DNA of 52,618 bases from Gammaproteobacteria bacterium (GCA_022340305.1 JAJDOF010000074.1:1-52618), one strand, 5' to 3'. Counted from the stretch's first letter, positions 42,471 through 51,620 are shown. The notes: generated by a model not told the origin, from the sequence alone. Translations and numbers: made by a program.

Positions 42471-42776
42471 ATGGCGCTCGGTAAATTTTTAAAATCACTG
42501 TTCGGTGACGCGTCCGCTGGTGGCGGGCAACCCAGTCCATCCGAAGCGATCGACTACGAGGGGTTTGCTGTCGAGGCCGCCCCCATCAATGAAGACGGCA
42601 AGTATCGCACTGCCGGCTTCATCAGCGGTGAGATCGACGGCGAAAGCAGGCGCATCCGTTTTATTCGCGCCGATCAGCATGCTGATCTCGACTCCGCGGT
42701 CAAACATTCGATCATCAAGGCGCGGCAAATCATCGACGAACAGGGCAAGTCCCTGCTGAATAAAACACAGTTGTAA
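42471..42776 (+). CDS. HlyU-family protein
   Basis: A 101-aa HlyU-family protein. SEAIDYEGFAVEAAPINEDGKYRTAGFISGE, RFIRADQHADLDSAVKHSIIKARQIIDEQG match the family along the whole length. The family is named for a Vibrio hemolysin regulator, but that HlyU is an ArsR-type protein and the present small family has no shown DNA-binding role; the name should not be over-read. It lies 49 bases after the cytochrome gene on the same strand. Confidence 0.82.
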   Translation: MALGKFLKSLFGDASAGGGQPSPSEAIDYEGFAVEAAPINEDGKYRTAGFISGEIDGESRRIRFIRADQHADLDSAVKHSIIKARQIIDEQGKSLLNKTQL

Positions 42777-42839
42777 GCGCAGGAACCGAAGGCGCTGCCA
42801 CCCCTCCATCACCATCGACGAAGGGGAAACAGCGAGGCG

Positions 42840-43529
42840 TTATGGCAGATCGAAAAGTAACGCCTCGCTTGTGGTCAGGGCCTCGAAAGCAATGCTTTCG
42901 CTATCGCTGATCGTTGCTCCATCACCCTCATCGAGCCGTTCTCCGTTTACCTTGATCGCGCCCGAAACCACGTGCACATAAGCTGTCCGCGCCGCGCTGA
43001 GCGTATGTCTTGCGCTTTCGCCTGGCTGCAGCCAAAGCTGATAAAGGCTGGCGTCCTGATGCAGCAACAACGAGCCATCACGAGCATCTGGTGACGCAAT
43101 CAATTGCAGACCTGGCCTCGGTTCGAAACGCTTTTGCTGGTAACCGGGGTCGATACCGAGCTGGTTGGGTTGAATCCAGATCTGTAAAAACTCGAGCGTA
43201 TCGCTGTCCGACGGGTTGTATTCACTGTGGGTGACACCGGTACCCGCCGTCATCAGCTGAAACTCACCGGCCGGTAATTGCTCGATGTTACCCATGCTGT
43301 CCTTGTGTTCGATAGTGCCTTTTTTGACATAGCTGATAATTTCCATGTCCTGGTGCGAGTGCATCCCGAATCCGGCGCCCGCGACGACCCTGTCGTCATT
43401 GATCACGCGCAGCGCCGAGACACCCATGTGCCTCGGGTCGTAGTAGCCGGCAAAGGAAAAGCTGTGACGGCTTTGCAACCAGCCGTGATCGGCGGGGCCG
43501 CGTTCTTCGCTGGGTCTTACTTCAATCAT
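42840..43529 (-). CDS. Pirin-family bicupin (YhaK/YhhW-like)
   Basis: A 229-aa pirin. The start MIEVRPSEERGPADHGWLQSRHSFSF and FGMHSHQDMEIISYV (metal-binding histidines and glutamate), then GTGVTHSEYNPS, define the N-terminal cupin; the C-terminal half is the second cupin. Relatives include E. coli YhhW, a quercetinase, and YhaK, a redox-sensitive protein. The start at 43529 is set by the family N terminus. It is divergent from a LysR gene, with a palindrome between them, so the LysR protein probably controls it. Confidence 0.9.
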   Translation of the reverse strand: MIEVRPSEERGPADHGWLQSRHSFSFAGYYDPRHMGVSALRVINDDRVVAGAGFGMHSHQDMEIISYVKKGTIEHKDSMGNIEQLPAGEFQLMTAGTGVTHSEYNPSDSDTLEFLQIWIQPNQLGIDPGYQQKRFEPRPGLQLIASPDARDGSLLLHQDASLYQLWLQPGESARHTLSAARTAYVHVVSGAIKVNGERLDEGDGATISDSESIAFEALTTSEALLFDLP

Positions 43530-43611
43530 GATTCGCTCCCTGGTTTGAGTGGTTTCAATGGACAATCAGCTTATTCGATGCCGAATCCGACATAAATACC
43601 GTATTAATTGA

Positions 43612-43640
43612 CATATTGTTTCTTTATAATTGACAATATG
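43612..43640. promoter_or_regulatory. Putative LysR operator
   Basis: CATATTGT (43612-43619) and ACAATATG (43633-43640) form a perfect 8-bp inverted repeat with a 13-base spacer. The right arm covers the LysR start codon (43638). The site also holds two direct copies of TAATTGACA. Position between divergent pirin and lysR fits autorepression plus target control. Confidence 0.6.
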
Positions 43641-44558
43641 GATCGTCTAAACAGCATGCGGATATTTGTCGAGGTGGCGACTGCAGCAGGGTTTAGCGCC
43701 GCCGCAAGCAGGCTCGGCCTGTCCCGCGCCCAGGTCAGCAAGTCGGTAATGCAGCTCGAAAAGCATCTTGGTACGCGCCTGTTCAACCGCACCACGCGGC
43801 GCATCAGCCTCACCGAGGTTGGTAAGGTTTACCTGGAACGTTGTGTCGATATCCTGCAGGATATCGATGAAACCGAGGCGATGGCAAGCGCACAGACCCG
43901 GGAACCGCGAGGCAGGCTAACCCTGAGTGCCCCGACTTCGTTTGGTGTGTTGCATTTGCAGAGCGCGATTCCTGCTTACTTGCGTCAATATCCGCAGGTA
44001 CAGATATCCCTTAACCTCGCCGATCGCTTCATCGATGTTGTCGACGAGGGTTTCGACCTCGTCATCCGCATCGCCGAACTGCAAGACTCCAGCCTGATTG
44101 CACGCCGCCTGGCACCTTGTCGGCGCCTGCTCTGCGCGGCGCCAGCCTATCTCGATCAGCACGGCACGCCACAGGTCCCACAGGACCTCGCCATTCATCA
44201 CTGCCTGGTGTATTCCAATGAACTGAAACCGGATACCTGGCAGCTGCAGGGTCCCGGGGGAATCGAGGCGGTCAAGGTCAATGGACCCATATGCGCCGAC
44301 AACGGCGACATACTGCGCGCTGCGGCGGTTGCCGGTCTCGGCGTAACCCTGTTGCCGACCTTTATTATCGGCCCCGACCTGGAAGCAGGACGGCTGCGGC
44401 AGGTGCTGACAGACTACTGCCCGCCAGCGATATCCATTCACGCGGTTTTTCCGTCGCGACGTTATCTGTCAGCCAAAGTGCGCAGCTTTGTCGATTTCAT
44501 GGCCGCCTATTTCGGCGATCAACCCGAGTGGGACCAGTTTGAGCAACCCGGGACTTAA
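43638..44558 (+). CDS. LysR-family transcriptional regulator
   Basis: A 306-aa LysR regulator. The N-terminal HTH is MDRLNSMRIFVEVATAAGFSAAASRLGLSRAQVSKSVMQLEKHLGTRLFNRTTRRISLTEVG, in short segments typical of the family; the ligand domain spans about 90-295. It belongs to the large YafC/AaeR-like group. The start at 43638 is preferred over 43608 on the basis of that N terminus. Divergent from the pirin gene (108 bases), convergent with the TPR gene, overlapping it by 4 bases. Confidence 0.93.
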   Translation: MDRLNSMRIFVEVATAAGFSAAASRLGLSRAQVSKSVMQLEKHLGTRLFNRTTRRISLTEVGKVYLERCVDILQDIDETEAMASAQTREPRGRLTLSAPTSFGVLHLQSAIPAYLRQYPQVQISLNLADRFIDVVDEGFDLVIRIAELQDSSLIARRLAPCRRLLCAAPAYLDQHGTPQVPQDLAIHHCLVYSNELKPDTWQLQGPGGIEAVKVNGPICADNGDILRAAAVAGLGVTLLPTFIIGPDLEAGRLRQVLTDYCPPAISIHAVFPSRRYLSAKVRSFVDFMAAYFGDQPEWDQFEQPGT

Positions 44559-45115
44559 ACCGATTCCCTGGCCAGCGCCTGCTTGAGCGCCTCGATGCGT
44601 GGGCGCGCATCCTGCGAGTTGGGCTTGACCTCCAACAGTTTTTCAAATGCGTTGATCGCACGCTGATAGTCCTGCTGCAAGCCCAAAATCATACCAAGCC
44701 CCCAGATCGCGCCGAAGTGGCGCGGTTCGAGTTTCAGGGTCTGTGCGATATCGGCGAGCGATCCATCGTAATCGTGTTGATAAAAACGCACCGTCGCACG
44801 TCGATTCCAGCCTTCGGAAAAAGCGGGCGCCTGTTCGATAATGTTGCCATAAATCGATTCCGCAGCGGCCAGGTTACCGGAACCCATCAGCGCACCCGCC
44901 TGCCGCATCAGCTCGTCGATTTCCGACTCACCACTCTCATACCAGATCTCCCAGATTTCGCTTTCGACCGCGAGTAGCTTGTCGGTATCGCTACTGGTTT
45001 GCAGGGTCTGAAACAATTCATCGAGCCGCTGATCGGTCTGATCCGCACCGACAACTGTGGCCATAGATAAAACCAGTGCCGCAGTCAGCCATAACATTCG
45101 AGGTATCATGTTCAT
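44555..45115 (-). CDS. Exported tetratricopeptide-repeat protein
   Basis: A 186-aa protein with a signal peptide (about 1-24, ending VVGA). The mature part has three TPR-like units: AGALMGSGNLAAAESIYGNIIEQAP, RATVRFYQHDYDGSLADIAQTLKLEP and GLGMILGLQQDYQRAINAFEKLLEVKP. A charged helical segment precedes them. Likely a periplasmic adaptor; partner unknown. The 3' end overlaps the LysR gene by 4 bases. Confidence 0.88.
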   Translation of the reverse strand: MNMIPRMLWLTAALVLSMATVVGADQTDQRLDELFQTLQTSSDTDKLLAVESEIWEIWYESGESEIDELMRQAGALMGSGNLAAAESIYGNIIEQAPAFSEGWNRRATVRFYQHDYDGSLADIAQTLKLEPRHFGAIWGLGMILGLQQDYQRAINAFEKLLEVKPNSQDARPRIEALKQALARESV

Positions 45116-45402
45116 CGAGTTCCTCCCGGTTTACGCTGTTTGAATCGGGCTAATGCTACCAGTGTTTTACTAATCGGGCGACCAGCAATGTCGCGTTTGG
45201 CGAACGCTGCGGACCTTGCCGGCGAGCTATGCCCAGTCCTGGCGCTTCTCGGAAGCCCTGAATACGACATACCCGGTTACCGGTTCAATTGCGACGGTTC
45301 CAATCCGCCGATCCACTGGCGCCAGGGCCATTCACAAGGTAGTGCGCATCACCCGGCACATGCATTACTATACGCGCGTCGTCTTGAACACAAGAGAGCT
45401 CC
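45116..45402. other. Intergenic stretch before yceH
   Basis: About 290 bases between the TPR gene and yceH. Two short overlapping + frames run through it (from 45140 and 45216), but neither has a good ribosome site or any recognised family, and the second would overlap yceH for most of its length. No gene called. Confidence 0.4.
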
Positions 45403-46056
45403 ATGATTCCGCTGAACCTGTCTGCCAACGAATGCCGTATCATTGGCTGCCTGATGGAAAAATCCGTGACCACGCCGGAACAGTATCCACTGACACTGAA
45501 TGCGCTGGTCAACGCCTGCAACCAGAAATCGGCGCGCACGCCGGTGATGGCGTTGTCGCAAGGTACGGTACAGCACACCGTACGCAGCCTCGATCAGCAA
45601 CACCTGTTGCGCATCGAGGAAAACTTCAAGCGCGGTGTGGAAAAATATACGCAACGTCTATGCAACTCGCCGTACAGTGAACTGCAATTCGATACCGCAC
45701 AGTACGCCATCGTCTGCCTGTTGTTATTGCGCGGCCCACAGACCCCCGGTGAACTGCGCGCGCGCAGCGGCCGCCTGCATGAGTTCGCCGATAACAATGC
45801 AGTAGTGGCAGCGCTTAACAGCCTGATCGAGTACCCCGGTGATGCACTGGTGGTGCAACTTCCACGCAGCCCGGGGCGCAAGGATTGCGAGTATATGCAC
45901 CTATTGAGTGGAACAGTCGACATCGAAGCACATGTCCAGCGGGTCGCAGCGGCTCAACCCGAAAGGGACTCACCGCGCTCCAGTCTGGCGCAGCTGGAAC
46001 AGCGACTGAGCGAGCTCGAAGCCGTAGTGGCCGAACTGAAGCAACGACTCGAGTAG
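45403..46056 (+). CDS. yceH: YceH-family protein (DUF480)
   Basis: A 217-aa protein similar to E. coli YceH along its length. LNLSANECRIIGCLMEKSVTTPEQYPL, LNALVNACNQKSAR and LLLLRGPQTPGELRARSGRLHEFAD are family segments, forming two winged-helix domains. The C terminus (LAQLEQRLSELEAVVAELKQRL) is a coiled coil. The biological role is not established. Convergent with the MFS transporter gene. Confidence 0.94.
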   Translation: MIPLNLSANECRIIGCLMEKSVTTPEQYPLTLNALVNACNQKSARTPVMALSQGTVQHTVRSLDQQHLLRIEENFKRGVEKYTQRLCNSPYSELQFDTAQYAIVCLLLLRGPQTPGELRARSGRLHEFADNNAVVAALNSLIEYPGDALVVQLPRSPGRKDCEYMHLLSGTVDIEAHVQRVAAAQPERDSPRSSLAQLEQRLSELEAVVAELKQRLE

Positions 46057-46124
46057 CCCCGAACATAGCCCACATTTCTCATCGGCCTACTCGCGTGCAG
46101 CGAACTGCAGCGAGTAGTGCGCTG

Positions 46125-47324
46125 TCAAATATTCGCCAACGGCACCGATTTCCTCAATACCTTGCCACTAAACAAGGTAAGGCTGGTCAGTATGGCGAGC
46201 ATCAACAACGAAACTTCAACACCGTAGAGGTCGGCCAGACCACCAAAAACCACCGGACCTACCACCGCCGACAAACTCGACAAGGTATAGATTATTGCAT
46301 AGCCCCTTGATTGCCGATCACGATGGATGAAATCGGCTAGCGCACCATAAGTCACCGTCGTCGATCCCTGTATTGCAACACCGATTAACGGCAGCAGTAT
46401 CAGGATCGGGACTACCGGCAGCGACACCAGTATTAGCAGGCCGGATATCGTCATGACCTGCAGGATGCGAAATGCACCACGATCACCGCAGCGCACGGCA
46501 AGGTATCCAGAGGCAAATTTTCCCACCATGCCACCCGCAAGCGCGAGCACTACCGCGAATGATGCCAGAGCATCGCCGGCGCCTTTTTCCAGCAGCAGGA
46601 ATGCGATGAAGGTAAGGAATACAGATTGCGCGAGCGTATCCAGAAACACCGTGAAACACAGCCCGCTAAATCTCCGCGGGTGTTTGATACCCCATCTGCT
46701 ATCAGCCCCGGCAGCGTCGCTACTGTCGGCGGGGGTCGCAGATGGGGGCGACTGTCGTCGCGTCAATAACACCAGCAGGACGGCAAAGCCGAGGGTGACC
46801 AGGCATAGCGCGGTGACCATCAGGTTCCAGGCGATACCGACACCGATGGCAAGGCTGAAACTCCCGGTAAAGGCAAGCTTGCCAAGGTCGCCGAAGGCGT
46901 TGTAAAGCCCGAGGGAGCGTCGTCGTCCGGCGTCGTCAAAGGATTTGGAAATCAGCGCCGAAGCCAGCGAATGCTGGAACGCGGCGCCACTGCCCGCCAC
47001 CAGAAAGCCGATGGCGATCAGGTAAAAATCGACCGCAAAGGCCACTCCGAGATAGCCGATAGCGGCGCACAGCAGGCCGAGGATCAGGAGCCGGGTTTCA
47101 CCACAGCGCTCCGCAAGTACTCCGGCGGGTATTTCCAGCAGGGTCATGGCACCGTTGCTGACCGCACGCAATAATCCGACCTGCGTGTAATTCAGTCCGA
47201 ACACCTGCGCCAGTAGCGGCAACAGTACGTACTGCAAGGCAACCAGTCCATCCTGGATCAGGTGCGCACCGCAACTGGCGATCAGCACTCGATGATCGCG
47301 AAGGCTAGTCAAGCGGCAGTCCAT
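46125..47324 (-). CDS. MFS transporter
   Basis: A 399-aa major facilitator protein with about 12 helices. GLLRAVSNGAMTLLEIPAGVLAERCGETRLLILGLL carries the cytoplasmic loop 2-3 motif of the family (GxLAERxG). LGLYNAFGDLGKLAF and FVVMLALAGGMVGK-like segments follow, and a short His/Ser/Asp-rich loop (QSPPSATPADSSDAAG) joins the halves. Such proteins resemble fosmidomycin-resistance-like or uncharacterised efflux carriers. Substrate unknown; no neighbouring gene gives a clue. Confidence 0.9.
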   Translation of the reverse strand: MDCRLTSLRDHRVLIASCGAHLIQDGLVALQYVLLPLLAQVFGLNYTQVGLLRAVSNGAMTLLEIPAGVLAERCGETRLLILGLLCAAIGYLGVAFAVDFYLIAIGFLVAGSGAAFQHSLASALISKSFDDAGRRRSLGLYNAFGDLGKLAFTGSFSLAIGVGIAWNLMVTALCLVTLGFAVLLVLLTRRQSPPSATPADSSDAAGADSRWGIKHPRRFSGLCFTVFLDTLAQSVFLTFIAFLLLEKGAGDALASFAVVLALAGGMVGKFASGYLAVRCGDRGAFRILQVMTISGLLILVSLPVVPILILLPLIGVAIQGSTTVTYGALADFIHRDRQSRGYAIIYTLSSLSAVVGPVVFGGLADLYGVEVSLLMLAILTSLTLFSGKVLRKSVPLANI

Positions 47325-47466
47325 GCAGATAAAAACGTCCGGCCAATAATTGTAAAATTCTCCCGGCTAGCAGTTTGCTGGACTTGGGGAATCGTAACGC
47401 GACGAGTGAGAAATCGACTCTATTTTCCCTGCGCCGCAATAATTTTTCCGCAAGTACGACAGGCGG

Positions 47467-48237
47467 TTAGTCACGGAAAGAGGGATCTTTTTTATCGAGC
47501 AAGCGCAGTACCGCGTCCCATGCAAGCTGCATGTAATCATGCGAATCGCCGCTGCGTTGCTTGCCGTGGTAAGCCTGCTCGTCCACAACCGCGGGATCCG
47601 GAGTAACGTAGCCTTGCCGGCAGGCGAGCACATCGACCTGGACCTTGCAGGCACTCTCGACCGTGTACAGGTAGTAAAACGCCTCGGCTACACTGCGACC
47701 GACCGTGAGCAATCCGTGATTGCGCATGATCATGATCCATCTGTCGGCGATGTCGACACCGAGGCGCTCGCATTCTTCACCGTGGCCGACGGCAATACCG
47801 TAATCGTGGTAAACCAGCAGATCACGAATCTCGTTGGCCTGCTGGGTCAGTGGCAACAGCCCACAATCCATGCAGGAAACGGCCATGCCGGCGCGGGTGT
47901 GGCTGTGCAGTGCGACATTGACATCTGGGCGTGCCTTGAGCATTGCGCTATGAATCGCATGACCGGCTTCGTTATAGGGATAATCACCGTCGATAACATT
48001 GCCATCGAAATCAACCTTGAGCAGATTGCTGGCGCAAACCTCCTCGAACAGCAAGCCATAGGGATTAATCAGGTATTGATTTGCCTGCCCTGGCACACGT
48101 GCGCTCAGATGGGTGAAAATAGAATCGGTCCAACCATAGTGCACGAAAGCACGATAACAGGCCGCGAGCTGTACCCGTAATTCCCATTCATCGGCACCGC
48201 AACGCGATGCCACTAACTGCGCAGCTGATTTGTTCAT
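47467..48237 (-). CDS. Class II aldolase/adducin-domain protein
   Basis: A 256-aa class II aldolase-fold protein. FTHLSARVPGQANQYLINPYGLLFEEV and the zinc histidines in VALHSHTRAGMA are present, with NHGLLTVGRSVAEAFYYLYTVE near the C terminus. This group, common in proteobacteria, is mostly uncharacterised; known relatives cleave sugar phosphates or act on short keto acids. The start at 48237 lies 245 bases from the DUF805 gene start on the other strand; a 12-bp palindrome lies in between. Confidence 0.9.
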   Translation of the reverse strand: MNKSAAQLVASRCGADEWELRVQLAACYRAFVHYGWTDSIFTHLSARVPGQANQYLINPYGLLFEEVCASNLLKVDFDGNVIDGDYPYNEAGHAIHSAMLKARPDVNVALHSHTRAGMAVSCMDCGLLPLTQQANEIRDLLVYHDYGIAVGHGEECERLGVDIADRWIMIMRNHGLLTVGRSVAEAFYYLYTVESACKVQVDVLACRQGYVTPDPAVVDEQAYHGKQRSGDSHDYMQLAWDAVLRLLDKKDPSFRD

Positions 48238-48389
48238 CTCGTGATCCAGAGGTTTGCAGAGTGCGATTGGTCGGCCGGCAGGGTCAAGCTCCGCCAGGTG
48301 TTTAGACCGCGAATGTTACTCCCGGGATTGCGGGATGCCAATAGAGTCGCCGACAAAGATCAGGCGAGGGGGAGCCTGGCATCAAAATA

Positions 48390-48401
48390 TTGTGATCACA
48401 A
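48390..48401. promoter_or_regulatory. 12-bp perfect palindrome TTGTGATCACAA
   Basis: TTGTGATCACAA is perfectly symmetric. Two direct copies of AAAATATTGT (48384-48393 and 48400-48409) flank and overlap it at a 16-base period. It sits at the upstream edge of the likely DUF805 promoter and 153 bases from the aldolase start, so it may be an operator for one or both. Confidence 0.5.
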
Positions 48402-48405
48402 AATA

Positions 48406-48433
48406 TTGTTAAGTTTCATACTTGACCTATATT
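48406..48433 (+). promoter_or_regulatory. Putative sigma70 promoter of the DUF805 gene
   Basis: TTGTTA (48406-48411) and TATATT (48428-48433) are spaced 16 bases apart. The DUF805 start is 50 bases downstream of the -10 box. Confidence 0.45.
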
Positions 48434-48482
48434 CAGTCATGATTGCCGGTCGCAACCGGCCAATACAGACAGGGGAATTACA

Positions 48483-49022
48483 ATGAGTGCAGAAATGACT
48501 GCAGAAAATCCTTACAGCGCACCGGGTGCGGAATTGAATGGCGGGCAGAGCGATCTCTACACGCCGAGTATACTTTCGTTTAGCGGTCGTATCGGCCGCC
48601 TTCGCTACCTGGCCTATAGCATGGGCACCTACCTGCTACTGATGCTGGTCATGGTACCCCTGGTTGGTGTTTCGGCACTCACCGGCGGTGAACCGAACGT
48701 CTCGATGATCGGGATGCTGATAATGGGCGTCGTATATATTTCCATGCTGGTGGCCTGGATCACGTTTGCCAAGCGCCGCCTCAACGACCTGAATCGCAAT
48801 GGATGGTGGCTTTTACTGGCCCTGGTGCCGTTTGTGAATTTCCTGCTCACCATCTACATGATGTTTTTCCCGGGAACCGACGGCGATAACCGCTACGGTG
48901 CGGTACCGATGGCGAACACGCTGGGCGTGCAGATTCTCGCCTGGATGATGCCGGTGTTGATGATTGTCGGTATCGTTGCCGCTGTAGTCATACCTCAATT
49001 CGCAGGAATACCTACCCAGTGA
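48483..49022 (+). CDS. DUF805-family membrane protein
   Basis: A 179-aa protein with a DUF805 domain. SFSGRIGRLRYLAYSMGTYLL, AKRRLNDLNRNGWWLLLALVPFVNFLL and FPGTDGDNRYGA are strong family signals. There are about four helices (45-65, 73-93, 105-125, 148-170). The C-terminal helix IVGIVAAVVIPQF resembles type IV pilin-like hydrophobic segments, as in some other DUF805 proteins. Role unknown; some members affect phage or membrane traits. A GGGGAA ribosome site precedes the ATG at 48483. Confidence 0.92.
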   Translation: MSAEMTAENPYSAPGAELNGGQSDLYTPSILSFSGRIGRLRYLAYSMGTYLLLMLVMVPLVGVSALTGGEPNVSMIGMLIMGVVYISMLVAWITFAKRRLNDLNRNGWWLLLALVPFVNFLLTIYMMFFPGTDGDNRYGAVPMANTLGVQILAWMMPVLMIVGIVAAVVIPQFAGIPTQ

Positions 49023-49055
49023 TGACCACCCTGCCGGCCTGATTCTGGCAAGGTT

Positions 49056-50093
49056 TCAGGCGAAGGCCGGCAGCACTTCCTGACAAAACAGTTCAAGCGA
49101 GCGCTTCTGCTGTTTTTGCCCCAGCCCCATGCTGGCGTAGTAGATGAAGTCATCGACACCAAGCGCTTCGTAAAGCTTGAGCTTGGCGATCACCTCGGCG
49201 GGCGAACCGAACATCAGGTTTTGCTCCAGCATATCGGCGTTGTACTGCTCACGATCGCTGAGTTCCTCGAGCGGTATCTGCTTTGGAAACCCATTGTTGA
49301 CATCACCCAGGTTACGAAACAGGTTTTCGAACTGACCGAGTACCGACTGGATCGCGCGGATGGCGGCATCACGACCAGCGGCATCCTCGTAGAGCGCAGT
49401 ATGGCGCATAATGGCGAATTTCGGGCGGCTCGCATCTGGATGCGCGGCGATCGCTTCGTCGAGCTGGGATTTGTAGAGTTCAGCCTCGGCAAAGGGACGC
49501 GTCAACGGCCATGACATCACATGACAATTATTTTTCACGGCGTAATCAAAGGTAATCGGTGAACGTGCCGCGACCCAGATTGGTGGATGCGGTTGCTGCA
49601 GTGGTTTCGGCACCGAAGTCGAAGTCGGAAATGACCAGAACTCGCCATCGTGCGCGTAGTCACCTGCCCAAAGCGCTTTTAACGCCGGTAACATTTCCTG
49701 CATGTAGCGGTAGGCATCGGACTGTTTAAGCCCGGCGTGCATGCGATCGAACTCGCGTTGATAGGCACCCGAGCCGATGCCGAATTCCAGCCGACCACCG
49801 CTGATCAGATCCAGAAACGCCGCTTCCCCGGCGAGATTGATCGGATGCCAGTACGCCGCGACAGCGACTGCAGTTCCGAGCCGAATGTTGTCGGTATGAC
49901 TCGCCCACCAGGTCAGTATCTGGAAAGGGTTGGGGGCGATCGTCATCTCCAGTGCATGATGTTCGGCCGCCCAGGCAACGCTGAAGCCGGCCGCATCGGC
50001 CATTTGCACCATTTCCAGGGTATGGCGCGCGACATCCCGCATATCGATGCCGTCATTCATGCGTTCAAGGTTAACCGCTAACTGAAATTTCAT
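49056..50093 (-). CDS. LLM-class flavin-dependent oxidoreductase
   Basis: A 345-aa luciferase-like TIM-barrel monooxygenase. ADAAGFSVAWAAEHHALEMTIAPNPFQIL, IRLGTAVAVAAYWHPINLAGEAAFLDLISGGRLEFGIGSGAYQREFDRM and PIWVAARSPITFDYAV are family segments. It uses FMNH2 or F420; FMN is the expectation in a proteobacterium. Substrate unknown. It lies 98 bases after the alpha/beta hydrolase start side on the same strand, so the two may be co-transcribed with the TetR gene. Confidence 0.9.
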   Translation of the reverse strand: MKFQLAVNLERMNDGIDMRDVARHTLEMVQMADAAGFSVAWAAEHHALEMTIAPNPFQILTWWASHTDNIRLGTAVAVAAYWHPINLAGEAAFLDLISGGRLEFGIGSGAYQREFDRMHAGLKQSDAYRYMQEMLPALKALWAGDYAHDGEFWSFPTSTSVPKPLQQPHPPIWVAARSPITFDYAVKNNCHVMSWPLTRPFAEAELYKSQLDEAIAAHPDASRPKFAIMRHTALYEDAAGRDAAIRAIQSVLGQFENLFRNLGDVNNGFPKQIPLEELSDREQYNADMLEQNLMFGSPAEVIAKLKLYEALGVDDFIYYASMGLGQKQQKRSLELFCQEVLPAFA

Positions 50094-50191
50094 TCTGTGT
50101 ACCTCTTGCAGACCTTACTGACGTCAGCGCCAGTCGAAGATGGGACGATAATAATCCGATTTCGCACGACAGGATAGCGCAGACCGTAAAA

Positions 50192-51019
50192 TCAACCGGT
50201 GGCACTCAGCGGCACTGCTTCCAGAAATTCTGACAAGGCGGTTATAAAAAATGACGGATTCTCGGCCAAACCCATGTGTCTCAGATCCGGCACTATGATC
50301 ACCCCGGCACCAGCTATCTCGCTGGCAATCGCCTGGCTCATCGCCGGCGTACTGCCGCTGTCGTGTTCACAGGTGATGACCAGCGTCGGATGGGTGATGG
50401 GGGGCTCCGGCCGAATGAGTTCGACCACACCAAAAGCCAGCACCTGCCGACACTGGGCGTAAATAACCGGGTCATTGGCCAACACCCAGCCTCTTACCTG
50501 CTCGATATAATCGTTATGGCTATTACGGTATTCGGGCGTAAACCAGCGTTCGATAGCGGCCTCCAGGGTGGCGCCCGGTCCCCCTGTGGCGGCATCCATG
50601 GCCTGCTGTTCCGCGCGTGACTGTGCTTCGCGACCCCGTTCGTGCGGCGAATTCAGGATCGCCAGCGCGGTGACGCGCTCGGGGTAATCGAGCGCCAGGC
50701 GGCGATTAATCATTCCACCGAGTGAAAACCCGACGAGCGCACACTGTTCGATCGCGAGTTCATCCATCAAACCGACCAGTTGCCCGGAGAACAGGGCCAG
50801 GTCGGGCGCTTGCGGCGGCGCGGCACTCTCGCCATGACCATAAAGATCATAGGTCAAAACGCGATAACGCTGTCCCAGGCGGCTGCGATACCTGTCCCAG
50901 ATCCGGCGGTTAAGCCCAAGTCCGTGTATCAACGCAAGCACGGGCGCATCCGCTGGCCCGCTCAACTCGTAACGGCTGCCGTTGCTGCTGGTTTTCGGCT
51001 CGCATTGACCGTTGGTCAC
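50192..51019 (-). CDS. Alpha/beta hydrolase
   Basis: A 275-aa alpha/beta-hydrolase fold enzyme. LIHGLGLNRRIWDRY holds the oxyanion loop, the nucleophile is Ser in VGFSLGGMINRRLAL (GFSLG), the acid is the aspartate in TCEHDSG and the base the histidine in LRHMGLAENP. It resembles 3-oxoadipate enol-lactonase/esterase-like hydrolases. No signal peptide, so cytoplasmic. It begins 22 bases after the TetR stop and is followed by the LLM gene, probably one operon of regulator, hydrolase and monooxygenase. Confidence 0.9.
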   Translation of the reverse strand: MTNGQCEPKTSSNGSRYELSGPADAPVLALIHGLGLNRRIWDRYRSRLGQRYRVLTYDLYGHGESAAPPQAPDLALFSGQLVGLMDELAIEQCALVGFSLGGMINRRLALDYPERVTALAILNSPHERGREAQSRAEQQAMDAATGGPGATLEAAIERWFTPEYRNSHNDYIEQVRGWVLANDPVIYAQCRQVLAFGVVELIRPEPPITHPTLVITCEHDSGSTPAMSQAIASEIAGAGVIIVPDLRHMGLAENPSFFITALSEFLEAVPLSATG

Positions 51020-51041
51020 GTCAAATTACCAATTGGAAATC

Positions 51042-51620
51042 TCAAGCCCGCGCGCGCGGCAGCAGTTGCAGACAATGATCACGCGTATCGCCAATCATCG
51101 CGGCAGGCGCCCCACCCTTGGCGAGTACGCGTGTGCCGAAATATGCGCTGACGATAAATGCCGCCAGCGACCCCGCCTGATCCTCGTTCACCTGCTCCAC
51201 CTTGATCGCATCCATTATCGCCACTTTGAGTCGGCGGATGGTCGTCTTGATTTCGTTTTTAACCTGTTTATCGCTAACCGCCTTTTCGAGACTGGCATTG
51301 CATAACAGGCAACCACCACCAAAAAGGCCACGCTTGGTCGATTCGATTACGTTATCGAACAGGCGCGCTATTTTCTGGCGCGCGCTGCCTTCGCCGTTGA
51401 ACATGTCTATTTCCGCCTGGATTCGCGTGCGGTCGTAGTGCTTGAGTGCAGCCAGATAAAGTGCCTGCTTGTCGCCAAAAGCACCATACAAACTCCCCTT
51501 GAGCAGACCGGAGGCTTTTACCAGGTCTTGCATCGTGGTCGCCTCGTAACCCTTGTCCCAGAATATCTTCATCAGGCTCTCAATGACCTGATGTTCGTCG
51601 AATTCTCTCGGCCTTGCCAT
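51042..51620 (-). CDS. TetR-family regulator
   Basis: A 192-aa TetR repressor. ARPREFDEHQVIESLMKIFWDKGYEATTMQDLVKASGLLKGSLYGAFGDKQALYL is the HTH. The GGGCLLCNASLE segment in the ligand domain, with two nearby cysteines, is common to the AcrR/ComR-like group. The ATG at 51620 has AGGGA 6 bases upstream and is preferred over a TTG at 51626. A TGACC/GGTCA palindrome lies 103 bases upstream. It probably controls the hydrolase and LLM genes that follow. Confidence 0.92.
   Translation of the reverse strand: MARPREFDEHQVIESLMKIFWDKGYEATTMQDLVKASGLLKGSLYGAFGDKQALYLAALKHYDRTRIQAEIDMFNGEGSARQKIARLFDNVIESTKRGLFGGGCLLCNASLEKAVSDKQVKNEIKTTIRRLKVAIMDAIKVEQVNEDQAGSLAAFIVSAYFGTRVLAKGGAPAAMIGDTRDHCLQLLPRARA

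Noticed and set aside
45140..45406. 88-aa frame on + before yceH
   Set aside because: No ribosome site, no family resemblance, overlaps a second equally weak frame.
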